Origin: an uncultured Oscillospiraceae bacterium
Lineage (GTDB): Bacteria > Bacillota > Clostridia > Oscillospirales > Acutalibacteraceae
Direction: 5' to 3'
Assembly (NCBI GenBank): GCA_900543215.1
Contig: UQQR01000007.1
Coordinates: 1 to 64,000, forward strand
Length of the DNA stretch: 64,000 nucleotides
In this document: positions 15,812 to 23,090 of the stretch, piece by piece
How the letters are laid out: every line of letters begins with the position of its first letter
How positions within the stretch are numbered: position 1 is the stretch's first letter
Program-made: the position numbers and the translations under genes
Notes under the pieces: model-generated
The model's database searches: none
What the model saw: the letters and a program-made list of their open reading frames with translations, nothing else
Told to the model about the DNA's origin: nothing

Positions 15812-15856
15812 CAAACCCCCGAAATGTTCGCTTGCGAATATGATTTCGGGGGTTTG
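15812..15856 (+). terminator. strong hairpin after the XRE gene
   Basis: A perfect 14-bp stem (CAAACCCCCGAAAT 15812-15825 with ATTTCGGGGGTTTG 15843-15856). The T-run after it is weak (ATATATTTTCTC). A weaker CTTTCGG/CCGAAAG hairpin lies at about 15723-15751. Confidence 0.7.
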
Positions 15857-15931
15857 CGAATATATTTTCTCAAATCGCAGGACAAGAATCAAATTGACTG
15901 ATATACTTATCATCGGAAAGGTGGCACAACT

Positions 15932-16675
15932 ATGATTTATTACACCGGTGACATTCACGGGCAGAAACATGATATAGAACGATTCTGTAAGCGTTTTAAT
16001 CCCACAAGGGAGGATATCATCGTAATTCTCGGCGATGTCGGTGCTAACTACGGGCAAGACGAAAGAGATGCAGAATTGAAGTATGCACTTGACAAATTGA
16101 AGCCCACTATTCTCTGTATCCACGGCAATCATGAAATAAGGCCATGGCATATTCCAACATATAAAACGAAGGAATGGCACGGCGGCATCGTATGGTATGA
16201 GGAAGCCTATCCCTCCGTATTGTTTGCCAAAGACGGCGAGATATATGACTTAGAGGGGCTTCGACACATCGTCATCGGCGGCGCCTACAGTGTGGACAAG
16301 TTCTATCGCCTTTCCCGAGGATACGGTTGGTGGTCAGATGAACAACCAAACGAAGAAATCAAGCAATATGTAGAACAGCAGCTTAAAGAAAATGTTATCG
16401 ATGTGGTTCTGTCACACACCTGTCCTTTCAAATATGAGCCTGTCGAAGAATTCCTTCCGGGTATTGACCAAAGTACAGTGGATGACAGTACGGAGAAGTG
16501 GCTCGATGTCATAGAAGAAGCAACGGACTATATAGCATGGTTCTGCGGACATTGGCACACAAATAAACGAATTGATAAAATGCATTTTCTTTTCCACCAG
16601 TTCGAGTCAAGTGAGGAATTACAGAAGATGAAGGTCAACAAAGCAAATTTAGAAAGAGAGATGGAAGATGGGTAA
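15932..16675 (+). CDS. calcineurin-like metallophosphoesterase
   Basis: A 247-residue phosphoesterase. Metal-ligand motifs of the calcineurin fold are in order: YTGDIHG (residues 4-10), ILGDVGANYG, HGNHE, then SHTC and GHWHTNK near residue 210. The substrate is not predictable: such enzymes hydrolyse phosphoproteins, cyclic nucleotides or nucleic acid ends. It overlaps the next phosphoesterase gene by 8 bases, and a third lies at 19435. An AAAGGTGG precedes the ATG. Confidence 0.85.
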   Translation: MIYYTGDIHGQKHDIERFCKRFNPTREDIIVILGDVGANYGQDERDAELKYALDKLKPTILCIHGNHEIRPWHIPTYKTKEWHGGIVWYEEAYPSVLFAKDGEIYDLEGLRHIVIGGAYSVDKFYRLSRGYGWWSDEQPNEEIKQYVEQQLKENVIDVVLSHTCPFKYEPVEEFLPGIDQSTVDDSTEKWLDVIEEATDYIAWFCGHWHTNKRIDKMHFLFHQFESSEELQKMKVNKANLEREMEDG

Positions 16676-17633
16676 GATATTCTTTACCGGTGATCTGCAC
16701 TTTGGACATGCCAATGTGATTGCTTTTGATAATCGTCCGTTCAAGACGGTTGAGGAAATGGACGCGGAACTTATCCGCAGATGGAACAACAAGGTTGGCA
16801 AGGGCGATCTCACTTATGTCCTCGGGGACATGATATGGAAAGCGCGAAACGATGATGCACCGGAACTAATCAAAAGTCTAAACGGTCAGATCATTCTCAT
16901 TAAAGGAAATCATGATCGCTTCCTGCACAATGCAAAGGCCAAGGCAGCGCTTGCAGGAATCAAAGATTATGACGATATTTGCGTAAGATTGGAAGACGGA
17001 ACGAAGAAAAGAGTTATCCTCTCCCATTATTTCACCCCGATGTACAACGGACATAGATACCAGGCAATTCATCTCCATGCTCATTCCCATTTTACTGATG
17101 AAGCGGATTTTGAGGTTGATTTTGCAAAGCGTCTTAATAGCATTGGATGCCGGAATGAAATCTATAATGTAGGTTGTATGTATTGGAATTACGAGCCTGT
17201 AACATTGGACGAGATTATTGGGCGTGGAAGGACAATACGCCCCACATATGGCGAAAGGTCTGCTGAATATGTGGTACAATTCCCGTGGGAAAAGAATCAA
17301 ACCGTTAGTCCCGAAAATGAGATTAGATGGAATGTGTTCTACCACAACTGCAACAGCCGCAGCATCGAAATCTTCAATGTCTTCGAACACGGTTCATTCC
17401 GTGAATATGTGAAGAAAGCCGCTGAGAAGTATCAGACCAAAGAAGACTTTGCCAAGCAACTCCGCTGCGAGGTAATGTATTACTTTTGGGCGAAGTGCGA
17501 ATGGGAAGTTCTTGTTGCCCCATGGATATCTGCACGTGAATCTGAGAAAAAGAAGGTAGATGTCTGTTGGCAGATTATGAATAATTGGGATGTGTTTGTC
17601 GATTACACATGGGCCAACAGAAAGAAGCTGTGA
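16668..17633 (+). CDS. metallophosphoesterase with C-terminal extension
   Basis: A 321-residue protein. The N-terminal ~190 residues are a calcineurin-type phosphoesterase of the small YfcE/MJ0936-like kind: FFTGDLHFGH, YVLGDM, LIKGNHD, ILSHY and LHAHSH. The C-terminal ~120 residues (WNVFYHNCNSRSIEIFNVFEHGSF... YYFWAKCEWEVLV) form a separate aromatic-rich domain that I recall seeing alone in ICE proteins but cannot name. Overlapping the upstream phosphoesterase gene suggests a joint function. Confidence 0.8.
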   Translation: MGKIFFTGDLHFGHANVIAFDNRPFKTVEEMDAELIRRWNNKVGKGDLTYVLGDMIWKARNDDAPELIKSLNGQIILIKGNHDRFLHNAKAKAALAGIKDYDDICVRLEDGTKKRVILSHYFTPMYNGHRYQAIHLHAHSHFTDEADFEVDFAKRLNSIGCRNEIYNVGCMYWNYEPVTLDEIIGRGRTIRPTYGERSAEYVVQFPWEKNQTVSPENEIRWNVFYHNCNSRSIEIFNVFEHGSFREYVKKAAEKYQTKEDFAKQLRCEVMYYFWAKCEWEVLVAPWISARESEKKKVDVCWQIMNNWDVFVDYTWANRKKL

Positions 17634-17635
17634 CG

Positions 17636-17725
17636 ATGGGAAGATACTACAGACTAATATTGGACGATTACTCTGCGGCTTCCTTCACGAGTTTCAGCAA
17701 AGACTATTTCTTCGGAGATGGATAA
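17636..17725 (+). CDS. 29-codon short ORF, possibly a gene remnant
   Basis: Reads MGRYYRLILDDYSAASFTSF and nine further residues between two genes of the same strand, starting two bases after the previous stop. There is no clear ribosome binding site of its own, but coupling to the upstream stop is possible. Could be a real micro-protein or the start of a deleted gene. Confidence 0.25.
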   Translation: MGRYYRLILDDYSAASFTSFSKDYFFGDG

Positions 17726-17735
17726 GGAGAAGACG

Positions 17736-17999
17736 ATGAGTAAAGATCTTGTGACCATGACTATTGAAATCGACAGAGAGGTATATAATAAGGCAGCCGA
17801 ACTGTTCAAGAACCTCGGGACAACGATTGAAGATATGACCGTGGGATTTCTCAAATTCTGTGTGATCCCCGAAAACCTGCCTGTGCTCAAGGCATATTTT
17901 GGCATAGAAAGTGCACCTGCCGAAGCAGGTGCACAAATGGAGTTACATCATAGGATTTTCAAGCAGGTCTTCGATATCGCAACCAAGAACACGGGATAG
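17736..17999 (+). CDS. RelB/DinJ-like antitoxin family protein
   Basis: An 87-residue protein whose first ~60 residues (TMTIEIDREVYNKAAELFKNLGTTIED) match the ribbon-helix-helix N-terminus of RelB/DinJ antitoxins. Start 17736 is chosen for AAGGAG at 17724-17729; an in-frame ATG at 17718 is also possible. No RelE/YafQ toxin is adjacent. The C-terminal ~20 residues lie beyond a strong hairpin (17911-17934) and are antisense to the last codons of the minus-strand XRE gene, so the native end may have been lost. Orphan antitoxin or decayed pair. Confidence 0.6.
   Translation: MSKDLVTMTIEIDREVYNKAAELFKNLGTTIEDMTVGFLKFCVIPENLPVLKAYFGIESAPAEAGAQMELHHRIFKQVFDIATKNTG
17911..17934. terminator. perfect hairpin with CGAA loop
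   Basis: GTGCACCTGC-CGAA-GCAGGTGCAC, a 10-bp perfect stem, 9 bases beyond the minus-strand XRE stop. On the minus strand it is followed by TTTCTAT. Probably terminates the DUF3990/XRE transcript. Confidence 0.5.
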
Positions 18000-18593
18000 C
18001 TTGTAAAGTGTTTGTGCCTGTGCCTTATCAATGTTGTTGACTCTCTGCTCATACATTTGAATGTTTCGGACTTTGATGCCCGATTGTTCCGCAAGTTCTG
18101 ACTGAGATAAGCCTCTGCTTTCCCGAATGCGTTTCAGATTGGAATCGCCTTCGGCAGCCTTGTAGAACTCTTCCATCGTATCAATGAAGTTCGTGATATC
18201 CATCTCATGATAGACCGAATACATTCCGATAATCTTAGTCAAAGGAATTCGCTCGAAGATATCTTTGAACCTGCGGCCGCAGTACCATTGATATTCTGCA
18301 AGTGCCCACCCTGCCCAATACTCGGGAGAGCATTCCTCAGAGTTTGTAGGCTTCGGAAGTTCTTTTCTGCCGTATGCTTTCAGGATAACCGCACGGGCAA
18401 GTTCAACACCGGACATACCTGCAACATAGGCAGGATTGCCGCGCTCAAATTGCTCGGCATAGCCTGTGTTGATAAAAAGTACGGTAATCCAATCCGGCTT
18501 AATCTTGCAGTCATTGATAGCATAATCGAAGAATGAGGACAGACGATCCTTTGCATTACTCAAATAGGATTCGTTGTATGCGTGGGTCATCAT
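17943..18593 (-). CDS. XRE-type antitoxin partner of DUF3990 protein
   Basis: A 216-residue protein with a C-terminal Cro/CI helix-turn-helix (LKRIRESRGLSQSELAEQSGIKVRNIQMYEQ, residues ~155-185) and an N-terminal ~145-residue helical region rich in Trp and Tyr (YWAGWALAEYQWY). It overlaps the upstream DUF3990 gene by 38 bases, in the toxin-first order seen in several toxin-antitoxin families. Likely it both neutralises the partner and represses the promoter at 19295-19324. Assignment as antitoxin is inferred from context. Confidence 0.65.
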   Translation of the reverse strand: MMTHAYNESYLSNAKDRLSSFFDYAINDCKIKPDWITVLFINTGYAEQFERGNPAYVAGMSGVELARAVILKAYGRKELPKPTNSEECSPEYWAGWALAEYQWYCGRRFKDIFERIPLTKIIGMYSVYHEMDITNFIDTMEEFYKAAEGDSNLKRIRESRGLSQSELAEQSGIKVRNIQMYEQRVNNIDKAQAQTLYKLSRVLGCDIEDLLENPMM

Positions 18594-19254
18594 TACTCAT
18601 CTCCTCTCTAAGGATATCAAGTACAAAAATATCATCACGATATGATTTCGTCTTCTTGATTTCTTTACGATAAGTATCTCTCGCTTTGGTGTCTCTATCC
18701 AGGAACTTGGGATAATAGACATTCTTATCGACCGAATATGCATCGACAAACTTCAAACGCTCAAATCCTCTTTGCGAGATAACAACGGTTTGTTCGCCAA
18801 GTTTGCCGAGACGAAGCGCCTTGTTCAGACTTCTGAGAGGAAGTGTGTTTGACACAAAGGACTCAGCATACTGAAAATAAGAATCGTCCGCGCGGTATCC
18901 GACAACAATGTCGTAGCCGGAAAGGTCAACCGAGTAATGTTCGATGATATAATCCCGAGCGTCAACCGCAACCTCGGAATCGAGTTTGAAGGTACGGAAC
19001 TGAAGAAGCAAGGCAATCCAGTTGAGGACTGTATGATTGCCGCTCAGCAGGTTCAGTACTTTCAGTCCGCCTTCGTCAAAGTCGTAGACATTTACAAAGC
19101 CATCCGTATTCTTTTTGCAGGCCCATTCTCTGGCCATCTCCTCGACACGGGTACAGTAAAAGCCTCTCCCGTAGTCATTGTGTGGATTACCGATATTGAT
19201 ATCCGGAACCTCGATGATGTGATCCGTTCCGTGAAGTAGTTGAATTGCGCTCAT
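18556..19254 (-). CDS. DUF3990 family protein, putative ADP-ribosyltransferase-like toxin
   Basis: A 232-residue protein beginning MSAIQLLHGTDHIIEVPD and containing DYGRGFYCT near residue 30. LHGT...D[YF]GxGFY is the pattern of DUF3990, which I recall as a member of the ADP-ribosyltransferase fold clan and as a toxin-like gene. A later SxxDSYFQYAESF segment also fits the family. The start at 19254 is fixed by GGAGG nine bases upstream. It is first in a two-gene operon with an XRE protein. Activity is not established. Confidence 0.75.
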   Translation of the reverse strand: MSAIQLLHGTDHIIEVPDINIGNPHNDYGRGFYCTRVEEMAREWACKKNTDGFVNVYDFDEGGLKVLNLLSGNHTVLNWIALLLQFRTFKLDSEVAVDARDYIIEHYSVDLSGYDIVVGYRADDSYFQYAESFVSNTLPLRSLNKALRLGKLGEQTVVISQRGFERLKFVDAYSVDKNVYYPKFLDRDTKARDTYRKEIKKTKSYRDDIFVLDILREEMSNDDPRIQRILFE

Positions 19255-19276
19255 AAAGCAAAACCTCCATATATCA

Positions 19277-19324
19277 TTGTGATGACACAACCATATTATA
19301 TCATTGCAACGATAGTTTTGTCAA
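19277..19324 (-). promoter_or_regulatory. promoter and palindromic operators of the DUF3990/XRE operon
   Basis: On the minus strand, TTGACA (19324-19319) and TATAAT (19300-19295) with an 18-base spacer. Two palindromes flank the -10: TTGTG ATGA CACAA (19277-19290) downstream and ATCATTGCAACGAT (19300-19313) inside the spacer. A 10-base direct repeat CAATGATATA overlaps both. This fits autorepression by the XRE protein. Confidence 0.75.
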
Positions 19325-19372
19325 CAGGGTTTGAAAATATTCCGAAATAAAGTTCGAAACGGAGGATACGAA

Positions 19373-19438
19373 ATGCATGCTTTTAGAAATATGAAACCAC
19401 CGGACACGATGGAACGAATAAGTGAGATGAAACGATGA
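19373..19438 (+). CDS. 21-codon ORF translationally coupled to a phosphoesterase gene
   Basis: Encodes MHAFRNMKPPDTMERISEMK plus one Arg. It has its own GGAGG (about 19361-19365) and its stop overlaps the next start as ATGA. The arrangement looks like a coupling leader ORF or a tiny protein. No homologue recognised. Confidence 0.4.
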   Translation: MHAFRNMKPPDTMERISEMKR

Positions 19439-20136
19439 CCTACGTATTATCCGACATCCACGGCAACCTGCAACGATTTAAGTCAATTATGGCTCAAATC
19501 AATCTTCAAACGAATGATACATTGTATGTCCTCGGAGATGTGATAGACAGGTACGCCGGAGGAATCAAAATATTAAGACAGATCATGAGAATGCCCAATG
19601 CCAAAATGTTGATTGGCAATCATGAATATATGATGCTCAACGCCATCGGTCACTGTAAAGATGCAGCCGAAGAAAAGGAAAACACGAATTGGCGAGAAAA
19701 AAGGCTTTGGTACAGGAACGGTGGTATGATTACGCATGAGCAGCTCAAACATTACCGCAAAGATATCCGAGCCGAGATTTTCAATTTCATCCGCCAACTG
19801 CCGACAAACCTTGAAGTCGAGGTCAACGGAGTCAAGTACAAACTTGTCCATGCTTCCCCCGAAGAAAATTACATGAAATCCTCCTGGAACATTTATGACT
19901 ACAAAAACAGCCGTGAGTTTGCCATATGGGATAGATGGGATGAAACACAACCGATTCCCGAAGGATATGTACTGATCTTCGGCCACACGCCTACCTGCTA
20001 CTTTCACGACAAAATGCCGTGGTGCATTTGGAAGGGCGATAATGCAATCGGTATAGACTGCGGCAGTGGCTATGAGTATGGACGCCTTTCGTGCCTCCGT
20101 TTAGATGACATGAAAGAATTTTACTCGGATTGCTGA
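19435..20136 (+). CDS. PPP-type metallophosphoesterase (lambda phosphatase-like)
   Basis: A 233-residue protein phosphatase-like enzyme: VLSDIHGN at residues 4-11, YVLGDVIDR, MLIGNHEYM, and GHTPT near residue 183. The spacing and GDVIDR/GNHE motifs are those of bacteriophage lambda-type serine/threonine phosphatases, which bind two metal ions and act on phosphoproteins or cyclic or dinucleotide substrates. It is the third phosphoesterase of the island and the most phosphatase-like. Its start overlaps a 21-codon ORF. Confidence 0.85.
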   Translation: MTYVLSDIHGNLQRFKSIMAQINLQTNDTLYVLGDVIDRYAGGIKILRQIMRMPNAKMLIGNHEYMMLNAIGHCKDAAEEKENTNWREKRLWYRNGGMITHEQLKHYRKDIRAEIFNFIRQLPTNLEVEVNGVKYKLVHASPEENYMKSSWNIYDYKNSREFAIWDRWDETQPIPEGYVLIFGHTPTCYFHDKMPWCIWKGDNAIGIDCGSGYEYGRLSCLRLDDMKEFYSDC

Positions 20137-20172
20137 CACAGATGGTATCAGACAAAAGAAAAGGAGTCATCA

Positions 20173-20823
20173 ATGGGAACTTATTATGCAGTTTACGCCG
20201 AGGTTCGTGTCGGCAATCAGTGGTACAATCTGAATCCGCTATTTCAGCGCACTGACGGAAATATTGATGTCTGTCCGGTCATTTCGGGACGAAATTGGCT
20301 TCTTGAAGCATATGAAGAACTGGAAGAAGTCAGCTACACTTGCGGCCGACCGGAGAATCTGAGCAAAGAAGTTAGGTCGGTATTTTGCCATGAAGACGAT
20401 GAACCATACGACCCGTACTTACATATCGACACCTACAAGGATTTTTACAACCGTTCCATGTTCCTTGTGAACTACGGCAAATCCGTAAAAAGTCGAATCA
20501 AGAAGGACAAGCCGACACGGTACTGTGGGTATGCTTCCAAGGTCAGTATAGCAGCATTTGAAATCGATGAGTATGATACCATAGGTTATTGGCTCACGTC
20601 CGAGGAATATGAAAAACTGTCCGATGAGGAAAAACAAGAGTATTCCTACTACGAGTGGGATGAATACGAGGACTGGTACAGGGTTTATAACTTAATCGTA
20701 GACAGAGTGGATACGATGCTCGGCTATTTCTGCCGATGGGCAGAATATGCTATCAAGGATGCAAATCCGGACGAAATATGCCCAACCGCTGACTATGTCC
20801 GGCTGCTCGTATACCGGTGCTGA
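20173..20823 (+). CDS. acidic, aromatic-rich protein of unknown function
   Basis: A 216-residue protein starting MGTYYAVYAEVRVGNQWYNL, with a long acidic and tyrosine-rich stretch (SYYEWDEYEDWYRVYNLIVD). No signal peptide or membrane helix. AAAGGAG precedes the ATG. The start, 'YYAVYAEVRVGNQWYNLNP', resembles proteins found in ICE accessory regions, but I cannot name the family. Confidence 0.7.
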   Translation: MGTYYAVYAEVRVGNQWYNLNPLFQRTDGNIDVCPVISGRNWLLEAYEELEEVSYTCGRPENLSKEVRSVFCHEDDEPYDPYLHIDTYKDFYNRSMFLVNYGKSVKSRIKKDKPTRYCGYASKVSIAAFEIDEYDTIGYWLTSEEYEKLSDEEKQEYSYYEWDEYEDWYRVYNLIVDRVDTMLGYFCRWAEYAIKDANPDEICPTADYVRLLVYRC

Positions 20824-20869
20824 GAATAGACCGAACATCTGAGCGAAATGTGAGAAAGGTGGGATCGGT

Positions 20870-21364
20870 ATAGACTATCATTGTGGTGATATATTTTCTC
20901 CCAACAGAACCGGTCACGAATTGATAATCTGCCATCAGATAAACTGTCAGGGAATTATGGATGCAGGGCTTTCAAAGCAAATTCGCACTATGTTCCCACA
21001 GGTATATGAGATGTATCAAAGAAATTGCACCAAAACCGCTAACCGTCAGGACTTGCTCGGGAAGGTGTTGTTTTGTCCAATCAGATACAACGGATGTGAA
21101 TGGCTCGTTGCCAACCTGTTCGCACAAGACGGCTTCGGTCGGGATAAATGCTATACCGATTATGACGCTCTGCGAAAAGCACTCACCACTGTGAGAACCG
21201 TTGCAACACCATTACCGGCAAGGACACTGACGACCGTCCGAATCCCCTATAAAATGGGTAGCGGTCTTGCGGGAGGGTCTTGGAGCATTGTGGAACAAAT
21301 AATCAAAGATGAGCTTGTGGCTTATGACATACCCGTAGAAATTTGGAAGAAGGAATCAGTATGA
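20870..21364 (+). pseudogene. macro-domain protein with a non-standard (ATA) start
   Basis: The reading frame encodes IDYHCGDIFSPNRTGHELII, then CHQINCQGIMDAGLSKQI and a C-terminal GSGLAGGSW, the strand-1 GDIF, the NCQGxMDAG ligand loop and the phosphate-binding GLAGG of the macro fold (ADP-ribose binding or hydrolysis). The ribosome-binding sequence AAAGGTGGG (about 20855-20863) is placed for a start at 20870, where the codon is ATA. The first standard in-frame start is a TTG at 20921, which would remove strand 1. So the gene either uses a rare start or has lost its start by ATG to ATA mutation. The rest of the frame is intact. Confidence 0.65.
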
Positions 21365-21414
21365 GCAAAATAGTCCTTTGGAAGATATATCGCCATCTTC
21401 CGAATGCAATTTAA
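21361..21414 (+). CDS. 17-codon ORF overlapping the macro gene stop
   Basis: Begins ATGA at the macro gene stop and encodes MSKIVLWKIYRHLPNAI. Translational coupling is plausible; no homologue recognised. It may be the start of a deleted gene. Confidence 0.2.
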   Translation: MSKIVLWKIYRHLPNAI

Positions 21415-21457
21415 AGAAAGAGACAATGACCATAACCTATACGAAGGGAGATAAAAT

Positions 21458-21835
21458 ATGAGTTACGATAAATTGAAAACAAGTGAACTGAATACCACGG
21501 CTCAGACCGAGGAAGAGTTAGATGTCATTGAGGTGCTTGACCACAGAGCACTGTTCAGCAACGGACGGATTAAGCCCGAACAGATTCCCGAAGGTTTACA
21601 TGCATACGACCTCCGCCATAGCGATGACGGAGGTCGCTTCTGCTCCATTGAGCCGAAGGTTGGAGTCAATCACGGCGGCACCGTGCTGATGCGGGATGTC
21701 CTCGATTTCGGTAAGGATGGATATATTCCGCTTGACGAGGACACTGAGCCGAACTTTTTGGGTGAAACAATGACGGCATCGGAATTTGTCGAGGAAGAAA
21801 CCCAGGACGAAGTCATGCGGATGAATGGTATGTGA
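21458..21835 (+). CDS. LPD28-domain protein
   Basis: A 125-residue protein. Residues ~22-115 fit the LPD28 domain (a large polyvalent protein-associated domain) as I remember it: ALFSNGRIKPEQIPEGLHAYDLRHSDD, VGVNHGGTVL, then DLGxxGYIPL-like FGKDGYIPLDED and TASEF. LPD28 occurs as small stand-alone proteins in Clostridial mobile elements and inside very large phage or ICE polyproteins; role unknown. GGGAG precedes the ATG. Confidence 0.65.
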   Translation: MSYDKLKTSELNTTAQTEEELDVIEVLDHRALFSNGRIKPEQIPEGLHAYDLRHSDDGGRFCSIEPKVGVNHGGTVLMRDVLDFGKDGYIPLDEDTEPNFLGETMTASEFVEEETQDEVMRMNGM

Positions 21836-21872
21836 TATTGAAAGGAATACGATGATAAAGGAGTTTGATATA

Positions 21873-22121
21873 ATGGAATTTGAAGTAGATGACAAACTGA
21901 ATTTAGCAAAGGTGTGGTGCTCCCGCGCCGACCAAAGGGACAAGGCAAAGCAGCAAAAACTAAAGGAGTTTATTGCCGATTGCAGAAAAAAGAAAATCTT
22001 CGTCTGCGTTTATGAATCAGGCGACGGCAGCCTCTTGGAAAACACCAAGGAACTGCTTACTTATAATCTCAATAACACGACACCAAGCACAAAGACTTCA
22101 AAATCGTGCGACGCACGGTAA
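21873..22121 (+). CDS. small ICE accessory protein
   Basis: An 82-residue basic protein (MEFEVDDKLNLAKVWCSRAD ... KKKIFVCVYESGDGSLLENTKELL). The pattern of an opening EFEVDDxLxLAKVW and a closing SGxGxLxENTxxLL is one I recall from a conserved small protein of conjugative elements. Start 21873 is chosen for AAGGAG at 21858-21863; ATG at 21852 is an alternative. The last ~14 residues (TTPSTKTSKSCDAR) look like non-native sequence after a frame change. Confidence 0.55.
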   Translation: MEFEVDDKLNLAKVWCSRADQRDKAKQQKLKEFIADCRKKKIFVCVYESGDGSLLENTKELLTYNLNNTTPSTKTSKSCDAR

Positions 22122-22171
22122 AGCGGAAGCAATATAGAATGATGTGATATGATTGATTGAAAATCTTTTTT

Positions 22172-22231
22172 GCACAAAAGCCTAAAATGTGTTATAATAG
22201 GTCTTGACAACGAAGAAAAAACAAGTATAAT
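22172..22231 (+). promoter_or_regulatory. two tandem sigma-A promoters
   Basis: P1: TTGCAC (22172-22177), TATAAT (22195-22200), spacer 17. P2: TTGACA (22204-22209), TATAAT (22226-22231), spacer 16. Both read towards the gene at 22290. Confidence 0.8.
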
Positions 22232-22289
22232 AATATGATTTGGTTTTGAACTGAATGGGCGGCTTGGGAAATATGAGGAGGATTTAACT

Positions 22290-22940
22290 ATGTACAACTT
22301 CGAATATGTTCCCAAGAAAGAAGCTGCCCCGGCAAAAAATGAGTTGATCGAGATAATCAATGGGGTTCAGAAAATACAGCGAAATAAAGATATCTCTTTC
22401 CAATTTCAATTCATTGGGAGCAGCAGTCGCAATATGATTACTTGCGACCGTAAGAGTAATATCGGATATGATTTTGATGTAGACCTTGAGGTTTTTTATG
22501 ATGACGATAGATATGACCCCGGAGAAATCAAACATATCATGATGGACGCTTTTAATTTAGTGGTTCGTCGGTATGGATACGGGTACTGTGAAGATTCAAC
22601 CCGTGTATTTACAATCAAAAAAATTGACCATTGGCACTCAAGGATAATACAAAGTTGTGACTTCGCTATTGTAAACAACTATACCGACAAAGCCGGTTCA
22701 GTACTCCAACAGTACATACGATTTAACAAGGAACAACGATCATATGTTTGGGCTGATCAGACCAAAGGATACTATACTAAACCCAAAGAAGATTGGTTGA
22801 AAAAGCACGGGTATTGGGATGAAGTCCTTGATCGTTATCTATACAAAAAGAACAATAACGAGGGCCTGGTAAAAAAATCGCGCGCCTTGTACGCTGAAAC
22901 TATTAATGAGACATATGCTAAACATAAAGGTGGGCGGTAA
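22290..22940 (+). CDS. nucleotidyltransferase-like protein
   Basis: A 216-residue protein with the signature of the polymerase-beta nucleotidyltransferase fold: IGSSSRNM (Gly43-Ser44), then YDFDVDLEVF with Asp63 and Asp65, and a third acidic position in QSCDFAIVNN (Asp124). The order hGS...DxD...hhD is that of cGAS/OAS-like and toxin-type nucleotidyltransferases, although the gap between GS and DxD is longer than usual. It has its own tandem promoters and AGGAGG and lies just upstream of the RnlA-like toxin. It could be an immunity or toxin enzyme; substrate unknown. Confidence 0.55.
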   Translation: MYNFEYVPKKEAAPAKNELIEIINGVQKIQRNKDISFQFQFIGSSSRNMITCDRKSNIGYDFDVDLEVFYDDDRYDPGEIKHIMMDAFNLVVRRYGYGYCEDSTRVFTIKKIDHWHSRIIQSCDFAIVNNYTDKAGSVLQQYIRFNKEQRSYVWADQTKGYYTKPKEDWLKKHGYWDEVLDRYLYKKNNNEGLVKKSRALYAETINETYAKHKGGR

Positions 22941-23031
22941 TGAAAAATGGTACTATTGGACTTTTCACGCATGTATCGGGCAAAAATTCGCTCCTTTGAT
23001 TTAAGAATGTTCAAAACCGTCGAATTAAGTC

Positions 23032-23060
23032 TTGACATTTTGCTTTGAATTGTATATAAT
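23032..23060 (+). promoter_or_regulatory. sigma-A promoter of the RNase HI-RnlA/RnlB operon
   Basis: TTGACA (23032-23037), TATAAT (23055-23060), 17-base spacer, 31 bases before the ATG. A consensus promoter, as expected for a toxin-antitoxin unit. Confidence 0.9.
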
Positions 23061-23090
23061 AAAATGTTCCAACGAAAAGAGGCTCAGTAG

